Positions 17,253 to 25,109 of a stretch of 64,000 nucleotides of DNA are shown here, piece after piece. The notes beneath the pieces were generated by a model. That model did no database searches, was not told the DNA's origin, and saw only the letters and a program-made list of their open reading frames with translations. This DNA is from Dyadobacter chenhuakuii (lineage in GTDB: Bacteria; Bacteroidota; Bacteroidia; Cytophagales; Spirosomataceae). Made by a program: the position numbers and the translations under genes. Each line of letters opens with the position of its first letter. Positions within the stretch are counted from its first letter, which is position 1. The stretch spans positions 3,472,001-3,536,000 of the forward strand of contig NZ_CP098805.1 of assembly GCF_023821985.2 (NCBI RefSeq), in the 5' to 3' direction.

Positions 17253-18059
17253 TCAGTTCATCAGATCCGTATAAAGATTGTAATATGATTCCGAGAACTT
17301 CTCATCCTGTTCGTCAAGCTCAACACGTTTCGGCGCATTGTTGAAAATCTGGTTCAGACTTTCGCTGCAATGATCGTCCGCCTTCAAAACCGCGTCCGCA
17401 TATGCACAGCCAATTTTAACAAATCCTTCAAAGTCGTTAGAGCGCAAATGAGCCAAAGCTTCATCGCTTACATCCATTGCTTTCGCCTTGTTATGTAAAT
17501 CTGCGTCAAATTTATAGTCAAAAGCATTGTTATGCACCGTAAACACACTTTTCGTATCCTTAAACATTGGATCGTTGCGGTAAGTAGTTTTCAGATACAA
17601 TGGAATCAAAGCAGTCATCCAGTCGTTGCAATGCACCACGTCAGGAGCCCAACCCAATTTTTTTACCGTTTCCAATACACCTTTGCAGAAGAAGATCGCG
17701 CGCTCGTCATTGTCATCGTAAAAGTTATTCTCCTTATCAAAGAACACCGATTTGCGGTGAAAATAATCATCATTGTCAATAAAATAGACTTGCAACTTCG
17801 CATTAGGGATAGAAGCCACTTTGATAATCAAAGGCTTTTCTTCATCTCCTACGGTAATATTTATTCCTGACAGTCGAACTACTTCATGAAGCCGGTTTTT
17901 GCGTTCATTGATAAGACCAAAACGGGGAACAAGAATTCTGATTTCTGCACCTCGTTCCTGCATTGCCTGAGGAAGTTTCCTAACGTAATCGGCAACATCG
18001 GTGGTTTGGAGGAAAGGATTGATTTCACTGGCTACATACAAAATTCGTAGTTTCTCCAT
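17253..18059 (-). CDS. single-domain glycogen/starch-synthase-like protein
   Basis: A 268-residue protein (start ATG at 18059; a longer frame adds 12 residues) that resembles only the N-terminal GT5 domain of bacterial glycogen synthase: RILYVASEINPFLQTTDVAD, LPQAMQERGAEIRILVPRFG, a loop DNDDYFHRKSVF, and VVHCNDWMTALIPLYLK, which matches the HDWHTALVP segment. The whole C-terminal nucleotide-sugar domain is absent, and the KTGGL motif that binds ADP-glucose is replaced by QTTDV. Catalysis as a normal glycogen synthase is therefore unlikely. Similar short proteins are known next to panC in other Bacteroidota (from memory). It is divergent from panC. Confidence 0.75.
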   Translation of the reverse strand: MEKLRILYVASEINPFLQTTDVADYVRKLPQAMQERGAEIRILVPRFGLINERKNRLHEVVRLSGINITVGDEEKPLIIKVASIPNAKLQVYFIDNDDYFHRKSVFFDKENNFYDDNDERAIFFCKGVLETVKKLGWAPDVVHCNDWMTALIPLYLKTTYRNDPMFKDTKSVFTVHNNAFDYKFDADLHNKAKAMDVSDEALAHLRSNDFEGFVKIGCAYADAVLKADDHCSESLNQIFNNAPKRVELDEQDEKFSESYYNLYTDLMN

Positions 18060-18264
18060 AGATGTTTCAGCAGTTTGTGAAAAAAAGTTTTGCAAAATTA
18101 TACAAAAAAAATGGCAAAATCAAAAAATATTCCAAACTAAATGTCATATTGCGCTCAGTTTGGGAATTCCCATTCCAAATTTTTTCATCGCCCACGGATA
18201 GTTGCTCACATGAAAGAAAAGCATCCGCTGCGGTTTGATTACTCCCTCTGATTCCACTTTTTCA

Positions 18265-19107
18265 ATGGAAGTATTTACTTCAATCAAAGGCCTGCGCAGT
18301 TTACTCGATCAACAACTTTCAGAGCAAAAAACCATTGGGCTAATTCCCACCATGGGCGCATTGCACGAAGGCCACATTTCACTCGTTGACGCTTCCATTA
18401 AAGATAACGACGTCACAGTCGCCAGCATTTTCGTCAATCCGACCCAGTTTAATAACCCCGAAGATCTGCTGAAATATCCGCGTACGTTAGAAGCAGATTG
18501 TGCTATGCTGGAACAAGCAGGCTGCACAGCCGTCTTCGCGCCATCCGTGGAGGAAATGTATCCTGAAAAATCGTCCTTACTGATCAACTTCGGCACATTG
18601 GAAAGCGTGATGGAAGGGGCTTCAAGACCGGGTCACTTTAATGGTGTAGGCATAGTCGTTTCCAAGCTCTTCCACATCGTAAGCCCGCACCGCGCTTATT
18701 TTGGACAAAAGGATTTACAGCAAGTTTCCATCATCAAAAGGTTGGTCTCAGACCTTGCGTTTAACCTGGAACTGATCGTCTGCCCCACTATTAGAGAAAC
18801 GGATGGCCTGGCCATGTCCTCCCGCAACCGCAGGCTTAATGACGCTGAACGCAACATTGCTCCGCATATTTATCGGATATTGGAAGAAGCGAAGCAAAGT
18901 TTGCTGGCAGGAAAGGACATTACAGAAACCGTTTCCGCTGCTAGCAATGCATTTAATGCTATTCCGGAGTTTAAGCTAGATTACTTTGAAGTGGCGGATG
19001 TAAAGACATTGCAGCCGATTCCCAGCCTCAGCGCTGCCGGAACAAATGCTATTTGCGTGGCTGCGTTTTTAGGGCCGGTGAGGTTGATTGATAATGTTGT
19101 GTTTTAG
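18265..19107 (+). CDS. panC: pantothenate synthetase
   Basis: A 280-residue enzyme that joins pantoate and beta-alanine with ATP to give pantothenate, the coenzyme A precursor. Family motifs: PTMGALHEGHISLVDAS (HxGH nucleotide site), VASIFVNPTQFNNPEDLLKY, GHFNGVGIVVSKLFHIV, YFGQKDLQQVSIIKRLV and RETDGLAMSSRNRRL (KMSKS-like). ATG at 18265 is preferred to an in-frame TTG ten codons upstream because MEVFTSIKGLR fits the family start. panD, which supplies beta-alanine, lies 1.9 kb downstream beyond a repeat region and an oppositely oriented gene. Confidence 0.96.
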   Translation: MEVFTSIKGLRSLLDQQLSEQKTIGLIPTMGALHEGHISLVDASIKDNDVTVASIFVNPTQFNNPEDLLKYPRTLEADCAMLEQAGCTAVFAPSVEEMYPEKSSLLINFGTLESVMEGASRPGHFNGVGIVVSKLFHIVSPHRAYFGQKDLQQVSIIKRLVSDLAFNLELIVCPTIRETDGLAMSSRNRRLNDAERNIAPHIYRILEEAKQSLLAGKDITETVSAASNAFNAIPEFKLDYFEVADVKTLQPIPSLSAAGTNAICVAAFLGPVRLIDNVVF

Positions 19108-19125
19108 AAGGCCTGTCAGCAGCTA

Positions 19126-19211
19126 CCAAGCCCTGTCAGCCTGAGCGGAGACGAAGGCGCGCTACTTCTGGGTAACGCGCCTTCGTCTCCGCTCAGGCTG
19201 ACAGGGCTTGG
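19126..19211. repeat. perfect 36-bp inverted repeat (hairpin) after panC
   Basis: Two perfect 36-bp arms (19126-19161 and 19176-19211) enclose a 14-nt loop. The outer 20 bp of each arm is one unit of the minisatellite that follows, in opposite orientations; the inner part is GAGACGAAGGCGCG and its complement. It starts 19 bp after the panC stop, between convergent genes, so it could end transcription from both sides, but it has no T-run. Confidence 0.9.
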
Positions 19212-19332
19212 TTGGCTCAGGCTGGCAGGGTTTGGTTGGCTCCGTCTGGCAGGGCTTGGTTAACTCAGGCTGACAGGGCTTGGTTAACTCAGGCTGACAG
19301 GGCTTGGTCAACTCAGGCTGACCGGGTCAGCC
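19192..19332 (+). repeat. 24-bp minisatellite, about 5.9 copies
   Basis: Five full units and a partial sixth of CTCAGGCTGACAGGGCTTGG plus TTAA/TTGG start at 19192, 19216, 19240, 19264, 19288 and 19312. Units 4 and 5 are nearly identical; the others differ at one to five positions. The first unit is also part of the right arm of the hairpin. The unit length is a multiple of three, which leaves an open frame through it, but nothing suggests that it is translated. Confidence 0.9.
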
Positions 19333-19359
19333 CAGCCGACATAAACGCTTCCTCCGCCC

Positions 19360-20832
19360 TTACGACAACTTCCAGTCCCCTCTGTACTTCCTCTTCACAA
19401 ACTGGTTAGCCTCGTCAAAGTTGGTGATCTTCATATTATTACCATCCCAAAGCAACTTCTTCCGACCTGGATAGTCAAATCCTTTGCCGTCTGCTTTCGC
19501 TGTGCGGAGGTTGTAGCTGCGGATTCCGAGGTTACCCATGATGACGGTTTCGGTCAATGGTCCGGCGTAGTCGAATGATGAGGTTAACGCTTTGTGTTCT
19601 TTGCTATTGAAACCGGCTTTGCAGGCGTCGGTCCAGGAGACGTGGTGACCGAATTCTGGCATTGGTGTGTATTTGTTTCCAAAATCACCTTGCTTGTATT
19701 CGAGCTTCGTGCCGTCGTTCAGGTAAACTTTTGGGTTAATACCATAAGTCCCGCAAGTCATAACGCCTTTTTGACCTATTAACAAAACACCATTGCTGCT
19801 GTCTGGCTCGCCTAGCGGATCGTTGGCAGGGATAATGTCCGGATGGAAAGGACGCAGGCCGCCGTCGTGCCAGGTTAATGTTACTTCGGATTTGTTGATC
19901 TTGTTCGCAGGGAATTTAAGCTGAACCCTCGATGATGGCGGGCAGCCTTCGGGAATGTATTCGGGCGTCCAGTCTTTAATGAAAACTTGTCCTACGCTGC
20001 ATTCCAGTTCGGTTGGATAGCCTAGTCCCAATGTGCGGAAAGCAGGGTCGATCAGGTGGCAGCCCATGTCGCCTAATGCGCCTGTTCCGAAATTCCACCA
20101 GCCTCTCCATTTGAATGGATGCCACGCCGGATTATAATCAACCCATTCAGCCGATCCTACCCAAAGTTCCCAGTCAATGTCAGCAGGAACGGGGAATTTT
20201 TCGGTTGGAACGGGAATTCCTTGCGGCCACACCGGACGGTTGGTCCAAACGTGCGCTTCGTGCACATTACCGATCAGACCTTTGGAAAACCATTCTTTCA
20301 TCTGCGTTTGCGCAGGGTTGGAAGCGCCCTGGTTACCCATTTGGGTTACCACTTTATATTTACGGGCTGCTTCTGTAAGCATCCGCGCTTCATAAATGTC
20401 GTGCGTCAACGGCTTTTGCACATATACGTGCTTGCCGCGCTGCATGGCCGCCATCGCGATTATGGCGTGCATATGGTCGGTTGTGGAAACGGTTACGGCG
20501 TCGATGTCCTTTTCCATTTCATCAAACATTTTCCTGAAATCCTTGTATTTTTTCGCAGTCGGATGCAGCTCAAAATTCTTTTTGGCCTGGTTCCAATCCA
20601 CGTCGCAAAGTGCTACCAGATTTTCGGCACCTTTATTCCAAGCATTATTTGTATCTGAAAAACCCTTTCCGCCAACCCCTATTCCCGCAATGTTCAATTT
20701 GTCACTTGGTGCCACGAAGCCTTTGCCCAGCACGTGCCGTGGGACAATAAAAAAGCTTCCAATCGCTGCTGCCGTCGTTTTTTGCAAAAACTCCCGGCGC
20801 TTCACATCCTTCGGTTTATTTTCTGAACGCAT
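19360..20832 (-). CDS. Tat-exported Gfo/Idh/MocA-family oxidoreductase
   Basis: A 490-residue protein with a twin-arginine signal (KRREFLQKTTAAAIGSFFIV, residues about 11-30). Next comes a Rossmann fold (KLNIAGIGVGGKGFSD) and the family motif VQKPLTHDIYEARML, where Lys-Pro belongs to the conserved E-K-P triad position. The C-terminal alpha/beta domain includes WKWRGWWNFGTGALGDMGCH-like sequence (from FKWRGWWNFG to GDMGCHLID). Secreted members of this type are common in Bacteroidota and are thought to act on sugars or glycosides; the substrate is unknown. It is inserted, in the opposite direction, between panC and panD. Confidence 0.85.
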   Translation of the reverse strand: MRSENKPKDVKRREFLQKTTAAAIGSFFIVPRHVLGKGFVAPSDKLNIAGIGVGGKGFSDTNNAWNKGAENLVALCDVDWNQAKKNFELHPTAKKYKDFRKMFDEMEKDIDAVTVSTTDHMHAIIAMAAMQRGKHVYVQKPLTHDIYEARMLTEAARKYKVVTQMGNQGASNPAQTQMKEWFSKGLIGNVHEAHVWTNRPVWPQGIPVPTEKFPVPADIDWELWVGSAEWVDYNPAWHPFKWRGWWNFGTGALGDMGCHLIDPAFRTLGLGYPTELECSVGQVFIKDWTPEYIPEGCPPSSRVQLKFPANKINKSEVTLTWHDGGLRPFHPDIIPANDPLGEPDSSNGVLLIGQKGVMTCGTYGINPKVYLNDGTKLEYKQGDFGNKYTPMPEFGHHVSWTDACKAGFNSKEHKALTSSFDYAGPLTETVIMGNLGIRSYNLRTAKADGKGFDYPGRKKLLWDGNNMKITNFDEANQFVKRKYRGDWKLS

Positions 20833-20947
20833 CTGATTTGATAGTGAAAAGATAAAGTGGATAATATTGTTTAAAGCATACTTGTTATAATAATTACTTG
20901 CAGTGTCCGCATTTGTGAACGGGAACCGTAACCATAACGCCGATGTT

Positions 20948-20978
20948 TTGAAGGCTGTATATTATTCCCTTAACTTTG
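20948..20978 (+). promoter_or_regulatory. promoter of panD
   Basis: TTG at 20948-20950, a spacer of exactly 20 nt, and TAACTTTG at 20971-20978, a full match to the Bacteroidota form TTG-N20-TAnnTTTG. Transcription should start near 20985, about 55 bp before the panD ATG. This promoter lets panD be expressed without panC. Confidence 0.65.
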
Positions 20979-21039
20979 GGGTGAATAAGGACATTAATAA
21001 ATTCCCGACTTACATTACCTGGTAATGCAAATAACACTC

Positions 21040-21375
21040 ATGAAATCGAAGATTCACCGGGTTAAGGTGACTCAGGCGGAGTTGAATTACGTAGGCAGCA
21101 TCACCATCGACGAAGATCTTATCGACGCTGCCGGATTGGTTGAAAATGAACAAGTTCACATTGTCAATAACAATAACGGGGAGCGCTTTGTGACGTACGT
21201 TATCAAGGGCGAAAGAGGGTCCGGAATGATCTGCCTGAATGGCGCCGCGGCACGCAGGGTTCAGATCGGCGACATCATCATTATCATTGCATACGGCTCC
21301 ATGAGCCAGGAAGAGGCCAAGACATTCAAGCCAATGGTCGTGTTTCCGGATCATAATAATCATCTTGTGGTGTAG
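21040..21375 (+). CDS. panD: aspartate 1-decarboxylase
   Basis: A 111-residue pyruvoyl-dependent enzyme that converts aspartate to beta-alanine for pantothenate synthesis. It has the self-cleavage site Gly-Ser in [12 protein letters not shown] (Ser near residue 25 becomes the pyruvoyl group), followed by [19 protein letters not shown], and the core [24 protein letters not shown] at 21040 gives the family start [17 protein letters not shown]; an in-frame ATG five codons earlier is less likely. The next gene starts 46 bp later on the same strand and is probably co-transcribed. Confidence 0.95.
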   Translation: MKSKIHRVKVTQAELNYVGSITIDEDLIDAAGLVENEQVHIVNNNNGERFVTYVIKGERGSGMICLNGAAARRVQIGDIIIIIAYGSMSQEEAKTFKPMVVFPDHNNHLVV

Positions 21376-21421
21376 GCCAAACTTCTTTTCTTTGCGGGTT
21401 CTCAAAATTCTTTAAACAGCT

Positions 21422-22459
21422 ATGAAAAGCGCTTTACGTTACATCATTTCGCTTGCGCTGGCAGGCGGCCTGATCTGGTTTGTCTTTAAAGACATCAACT
21501 TCGCAGAAATGCTGGACAGGTTTGCCAAATCGGACTGGCGATGGATTGCATTATCCTGCTTTTTGCTGCTTTGCGCACACGTAACGAGAGCCTGGCGCTG
21601 GGGCATGCTGATGGAGCCGCTGGGTCACAAACCCGGGCTTTTCAATAGTTCTATTTCCGTATTAACCGGTTATTTTGCCAATTACATTGTGCCCAGAATG
21701 GGCGAAGTGACGCGCTGCGGCACGCTATACAGGCTGGAACGCATTCCCGTCAACCTCAGCTTCGGGACCGTTGTTGCGGAACGTATATTCGACGTGCTGA
21801 TCCTGCTCATCATGATCGGTTTGAATTTTATTCTGGAATTTGACCGGCTCAGTAAATTCTTCACTGATTTTTTTCAAAGTAAAGTTTCAGGCGGCGAGGG
21901 CGGCAGCACAGGGACTGGAATCCTGGCGGGGATTTTGGTTACGGGCATGGTTGTGGTGGTTGCCGCGGGCATTGCGGTTTATAAAAATGTCGCCTTAAGG
22001 GACCGTTTGCAGCAGAATGCATTGATCCAGAAGATCGTTACGTTCGCAAAAGGAATGCTTGATGGTTTTTTGAGCATCCGTAAATTGAAGAATCCGGGAT
22101 TGTTTATTCTTAGCACGATCGGCATCTGGGTTTTCTATTACTTCGTGTCCTACGTGCTGTTTTTCTGCATTCCCGAAACTTCCAACCTCGGACCATTGGC
22201 TGGCTTGACATTGTTGGTTGTAGGCGCCATTGGTATGACCGCACCCACACAGGGCGGAATAGGAGCTTATCATTTGCTGGTTGGTAATGTGATGATTTTG
22301 TACGGATTATCTCAAAACGATGGCATTACATTGGCTACGTTTATTCATGGAGCGCAAATGATTTTTATGCTTATTATCGGCGCACTGGCATTCCTATACG
22401 TTTTAGTTCAAAACAAAAAATCGGTTTCCGAAAACAATCAGGTTGCGATTGAAAATTAA
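21422..22459 (+). CDS. YbhN/LPG-synthase-TM-type membrane protein
   Basis: A 345-residue inner-membrane protein with about eight hydrophobic helices. It belongs to the lysylphosphatidylglycerol-synthase transmembrane (flippase-like) family: a start of SALRYIISLALAGGLIWFVF, the conserved loop VLTGYFANYIVPRMGEVTRC, the stretch SFGTVVAERIFDVLILL, and the late GAIGMTAPTQGGIGAYHLLV. It has no catalytic C-terminal domain of MprF. Proteins of this class move lipids or glycolipids across membranes; the cargo here is unknown. The position after panD is commonly seen in Bacteroidota (from memory). Confidence 0.8.
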   Translation: MKSALRYIISLALAGGLIWFVFKDINFAEMLDRFAKSDWRWIALSCFLLLCAHVTRAWRWGMLMEPLGHKPGLFNSSISVLTGYFANYIVPRMGEVTRCGTLYRLERIPVNLSFGTVVAERIFDVLILLIMIGLNFILEFDRLSKFFTDFFQSKVSGGEGGSTGTGILAGILVTGMVVVVAAGIAVYKNVALRDRLQQNALIQKIVTFAKGMLDGFLSIRKLKNPGLFILSTIGIWVFYYFVSYVLFFCIPETSNLGPLAGLTLLVVGAIGMTAPTQGGIGAYHLLVGNVMILYGLSQNDGITLATFIHGAQMIFMLIIGALAFLYVLVQNKKSVSENNQVAIEN

Positions 22460-22541
22460 TGGCTGTTTTGTAGTCCGGTTATATCAAAAGCGCGTATGAC
22501 ATCGTACTAACCTTACAAAAATCCTTACACCGATTCATTCC

Positions 22542-23030
22542 ATGAACCTCACCGAAAGCAAGATTTTAAGACTCGAAGAAGCCATTCCAACCATTGAAGA
22601 CTGGCAACGCGCCGGACAAAAGGTTGTTTTTACAAATGGCTGCTTCGACATTGTTCACTTAGGACATATAGACTATCTCGAAAAAGCGCGTGCATTGGGC
22701 GACAGGCTTGTTTTAGGCCTGAACACTGATGCCTCCGTAAGCCGCCTCAAAGGATCATTAAGACCCGTCGTCAATGAGTATGCAAGAGCAAGATTAATGG
22801 CAGCGCTTTCCTTCATTGATGCTGTCATTTTGTTCGACGAACCGACGCCTAGTCAGTTGATTGAAGCTGTAAAACCTGACATTTTGGTCAAAGGAGACGA
22901 TTATACCGTTGAAACTATTGCTGGCGCGGATTTTGTTTTGGGTAAAGGAGGTGAGGTAAAAACGATCGCTCTTGTAAAGGGTTACTCGACTACCGCACTG
23001 ATTGAGAAAATAAAACAAGGATATAACTAA
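22542..23030 (+). CDS. rfaE2: heptose 1-phosphate adenylyltransferase, stand-alone RfaE2
   Basis: A 162-residue nucleotidyltransferase of the cytidylyltransferase family, corresponding to the C-terminal half of HldE. Motifs: FTNGCFDIVHLGHIDYLEKA (HxGH), LVLGLNTDASVSRLKG, RPVVNEYARARLMAAL, DILVKGDDYTVETIAG and the C-terminal YSTTALIEKI. It should activate D-glycero-beta-D-manno-heptose 1-phosphate with ATP for lipopolysaccharide core assembly. The kinase half is not present in the window, so the two halves are encoded separately. It is eight bases from the next gene, forming a likely operon. Confidence 0.9.
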   Translation: MNLTESKILRLEEAIPTIEDWQRAGQKVVFTNGCFDIVHLGHIDYLEKARALGDRLVLGLNTDASVSRLKGSLRPVVNEYARARLMAALSFIDAVILFDEPTPSQLIEAVKPDILVKGDDYTVETIAGADFVLGKGGEVKTIALVKGYSTTALIEKIKQGYN

Positions 23031-23037
23031 CACAAAT

Positions 23038-23718
23038 ATGGCTGGTGCATATGTAATTGGTATTTTGGTGATGCTTATTAGCCTTTATGTGCAATGGCGT
23101 CTCAAAAGTAAATTTGAAGAATACTCGCAAGTAGGGCTGAGTAATGGAATGAGCGGAAAAGAAATCGCTGAAACCATGCTGCGCGAAAGCGGAATATATG
23201 ATGTTCGGGTGTTGTCAGTCGAAGGACGCCTAACCGACCATTATAATCCTCAGGATAAAACCGTTAACCTGAGCCCTGACGTTTATCACGGAAGAAGTGT
23301 CTCCGCTGCCGCTGTCGCTTCCCACGAATGCGGGCACGCAGTGCAGCACGCAACTGCTTATAAATGGTTACAGTTCAGGTCTCAAATGGTGCCGTTTTTG
23401 AGCATTGCCTCGTCTTACATGCAATGGATCATCCTGGGCGGAATCGTTTTGTTAAACACAACGCCGATTCCATTGGCAATCGGCGTAGCATTATTTGCCG
23501 CAACAACAATATTCAGTTTTATCACATTGCCTGTTGAATACGACGCAAGTAACAGAGCACTTGCCTGGATTAAGAACAACAGGATTGTGAATGAGAGAGA
23601 ATATGTTATGTCTGCCGATGCATTGAAATGGGCTGCCAGGACTTATCTGGTTGCTGCAATTGGTTCATTAGCAACATTGCTTTATTATGTAAGCTTGTTA
23701 ATGGGAAGACGGGACTAA
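23038..23718 (+). CDS. membrane zinc metallopeptidase (YugP type)
   Basis: A 226-residue membrane protein of the Zn-peptidase family represented by Bacillus YugP. One N-terminal helix (AYVIGILVMLISLYVQW), then a soluble part with DHYNPQDKTVNLSPDVYHG and the zinc motif SHECGHAVQHA (HExxH), followed by three more helices. The conserved segment LPVEYDASNRALAWI near residue 165 is typical. The biological substrate is not known. Start ATG at 23038 is 7 bp behind rfaE2, and transcription ends at the strong terminator at 23747. Confidence 0.85.
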   Translation: MAGAYVIGILVMLISLYVQWRLKSKFEEYSQVGLSNGMSGKEIAETMLRESGIYDVRVLSVEGRLTDHYNPQDKTVNLSPDVYHGRSVSAAAVASHECGHAVQHATAYKWLQFRSQMVPFLSIASSYMQWIILGGIVLLNTTPIPLAIGVALFAATTIFSFITLPVEYDASNRALAWIKNNRIVNEREYVMSADALKWAARTYLVAAIGSLATLLYYVSLLMGRRD

Positions 23719-23746
23719 GGGAAGTTACTAGTCAACACCAACAACT

Positions 23747-23782
23747 AAAAAGGTCTGAGAGACAAGCTCTCAGACCTTTTTT
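23747..23782. terminator. bidirectional terminator
   Basis: A perfect 15-bp inverted repeat (AAAAAGGTCTGAGAG / CTCTCAGACCTTTTT) with a 5-nt loop lies exactly between two convergent genes. A-runs and T-runs on both sides make it work in both directions. Confidence 0.88.
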
Positions 23783-24951
23783 CATTTCTTCTTCTGATTC
23801 CAATACACAACAACATTATGCGTCGATCTTCCCGATGCCAGGATATCCAGATCCCCATCGCCATCCAGATCCGCAGCCGTAATGTCTTCACAAGCGATTT
23901 TGATTTTATCATCGAGCGCATATTCCTGCCACTTTTTTCCTTCGGGATCTGATCCTACGAAAATTCTTACGCCTGTTTCACCGGTAACATTCGGGTTGCG
24001 CCAGCCCATTACGACCTGGTCGCGGCCCTGGCCGAAGAAATCGGCGCAGACTAATGCGTGGCCTTCTTTGATTTTGTCTGTTAAAACTGTTCTGTTGTCT
24101 TTGGAATAAACGACTAATGTGTTGCCATGCATGGGCTCGATGGTGGCGGTGAAAAGCTGGTTTTTGCCCAGACTTCCTGTTCTAACCTCTCCTACTCCCG
24201 TTTGCGGAACCATCCAGGTGCCTGATGGCGCCAAACCTTCGGCTCCGTCCAGAAAAACTTGCACACCTTCTTTACCAGCAACAGCTAAGCCTAGCATTCT
24301 GCCGGGCACTTCCATAGGGTGCATATTATGCGTCATGTGCATGCCGGTTTCTACCAGATCAAATCCCCAGATTCCTGTTTTATTTTGAGGAACATCAAAT
24401 GCAATAAGTTTTACGCCAGCGCCTTCGCCACCCGAATTTCCTTCACCGTGTAAGGGAAGCACGGCAAGCTGGAATGTGCCGTCGGCTTTCTTCAACCATT
24501 GCATGCGGTGAATGGTCACTTCGTGATGCAGGCGGACTGGCTCCCAAAGCTGCGTCCTGTCACTGGGGGCAGATAAATAGTAAACCGCTCCCGATTGTTT
24601 CAAATTCTTTGTTTCCGAAGGGTTCCACTGCGCACCAACGGCCACTTCTACTTTTCCATCGCCATCAATGTCCCTCGCAGCAATGCATACATTATCCTGC
24701 TCGGTCAGGTCTCTCGCAATGACATAACGCGTCCATTTTTCAGCCTTTTTACCTGGATTTTTATACCAAACAATTTCCTTTTTATCTGCCAGTAAAATAT
24801 CCGGCTTGCCGTCTCCGTCCACGTCGCCGGACGTGACGCCATAACCTATACTGATCTTATCATCAATAACCTCCCCTACAAAAGTCGCTGTCTGAGCAAC
24901 CGTTTTCGCTGCAACCAATGTGAGGGCAAAAAGTAAAAATTTTCTCTTCAT
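23782..24951 (-). CDS. exported FG-GAP/VCBS repeat protein
   Basis: A 389-residue secreted protein with a signal peptide ending KTVAQ (about residue 19). Repeated Asp-rich loops typical of FG-GAP/VCBS propeller blades follow: GDVDGDGKPDILLAD, ARDIDGDGKVEVAVG and TAADLDGDGDLDILASG near the C-terminus, each a calcium-binding-type loop. No catalytic domain and no T9SS sorting domain are visible. Similar propeller proteins occur with sugar-metabolism genes in Bacteroidota. A related protein lies at 48962, next to a sugar epimerase. Role unknown. Confidence 0.78.
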   Translation of the reverse strand: MKRKFLLFALTLVAAKTVAQTATFVGEVIDDKISIGYGVTSGDVDGDGKPDILLADKKEIVWYKNPGKKAEKWTRYVIARDLTEQDNVCIAARDIDGDGKVEVAVGAQWNPSETKNLKQSGAVYYLSAPSDRTQLWEPVRLHHEVTIHRMQWLKKADGTFQLAVLPLHGEGNSGGEGAGVKLIAFDVPQNKTGIWGFDLVETGMHMTHNMHPMEVPGRMLGLAVAGKEGVQVFLDGAEGLAPSGTWMVPQTGVGEVRTGSLGKNQLFTATIEPMHGNTLVVYSKDNRTVLTDKIKEGHALVCADFFGQGRDQVVMGWRNPNVTGETGVRIFVGSDPEGKKWQEYALDDKIKIACEDITAADLDGDGDLDILASGRSTHNVVVYWNQKKK

Positions 24952-25048
24952 AGTCTCCGTTTCGGGGCAGTTGCCCTTCTAATTATTTAAGCATATTTTT
25001 TCCCAATATACTTCAAAAGTGCGCAACAGCATTTGAAAAAAGACTTTT

Positions 25049-25081
25049 TTGTGTCGCTTTGATCGGCTTTACCTACTTTTG
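25049..25081 (+). promoter_or_regulatory. promoter of gcvT
   Basis: TTG at 25049-25051, a 22-nt spacer, and TACTTTTG at 25074-25081, a full match to TAnnTTTG. It lies 28 bp before the gcvT start codon. Confidence 0.6.
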
Positions 25082-25109
25082 TAAATTATTGTGAACCAAT
25101 TTACCATTC

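Noticed and set aside
19192-19332. CRISPR array
   Set aside because: The units follow each other without spacers and there are no cas genes.
19212-19409. Open frame through the minisatellite encoding an eight-residue repeat (AWLTQADR type)
   Set aside because: The frame exists because the 24-bp unit is a multiple of three. It has no promoter, continues into the end of a convergent gene and shows no protein-like features.
20119-20658. Long ORF (179 codons) on the plus strand
   Set aside because: It is antisense to the Gfo/Idh gene, whose minus-strand translation has clear family motifs.
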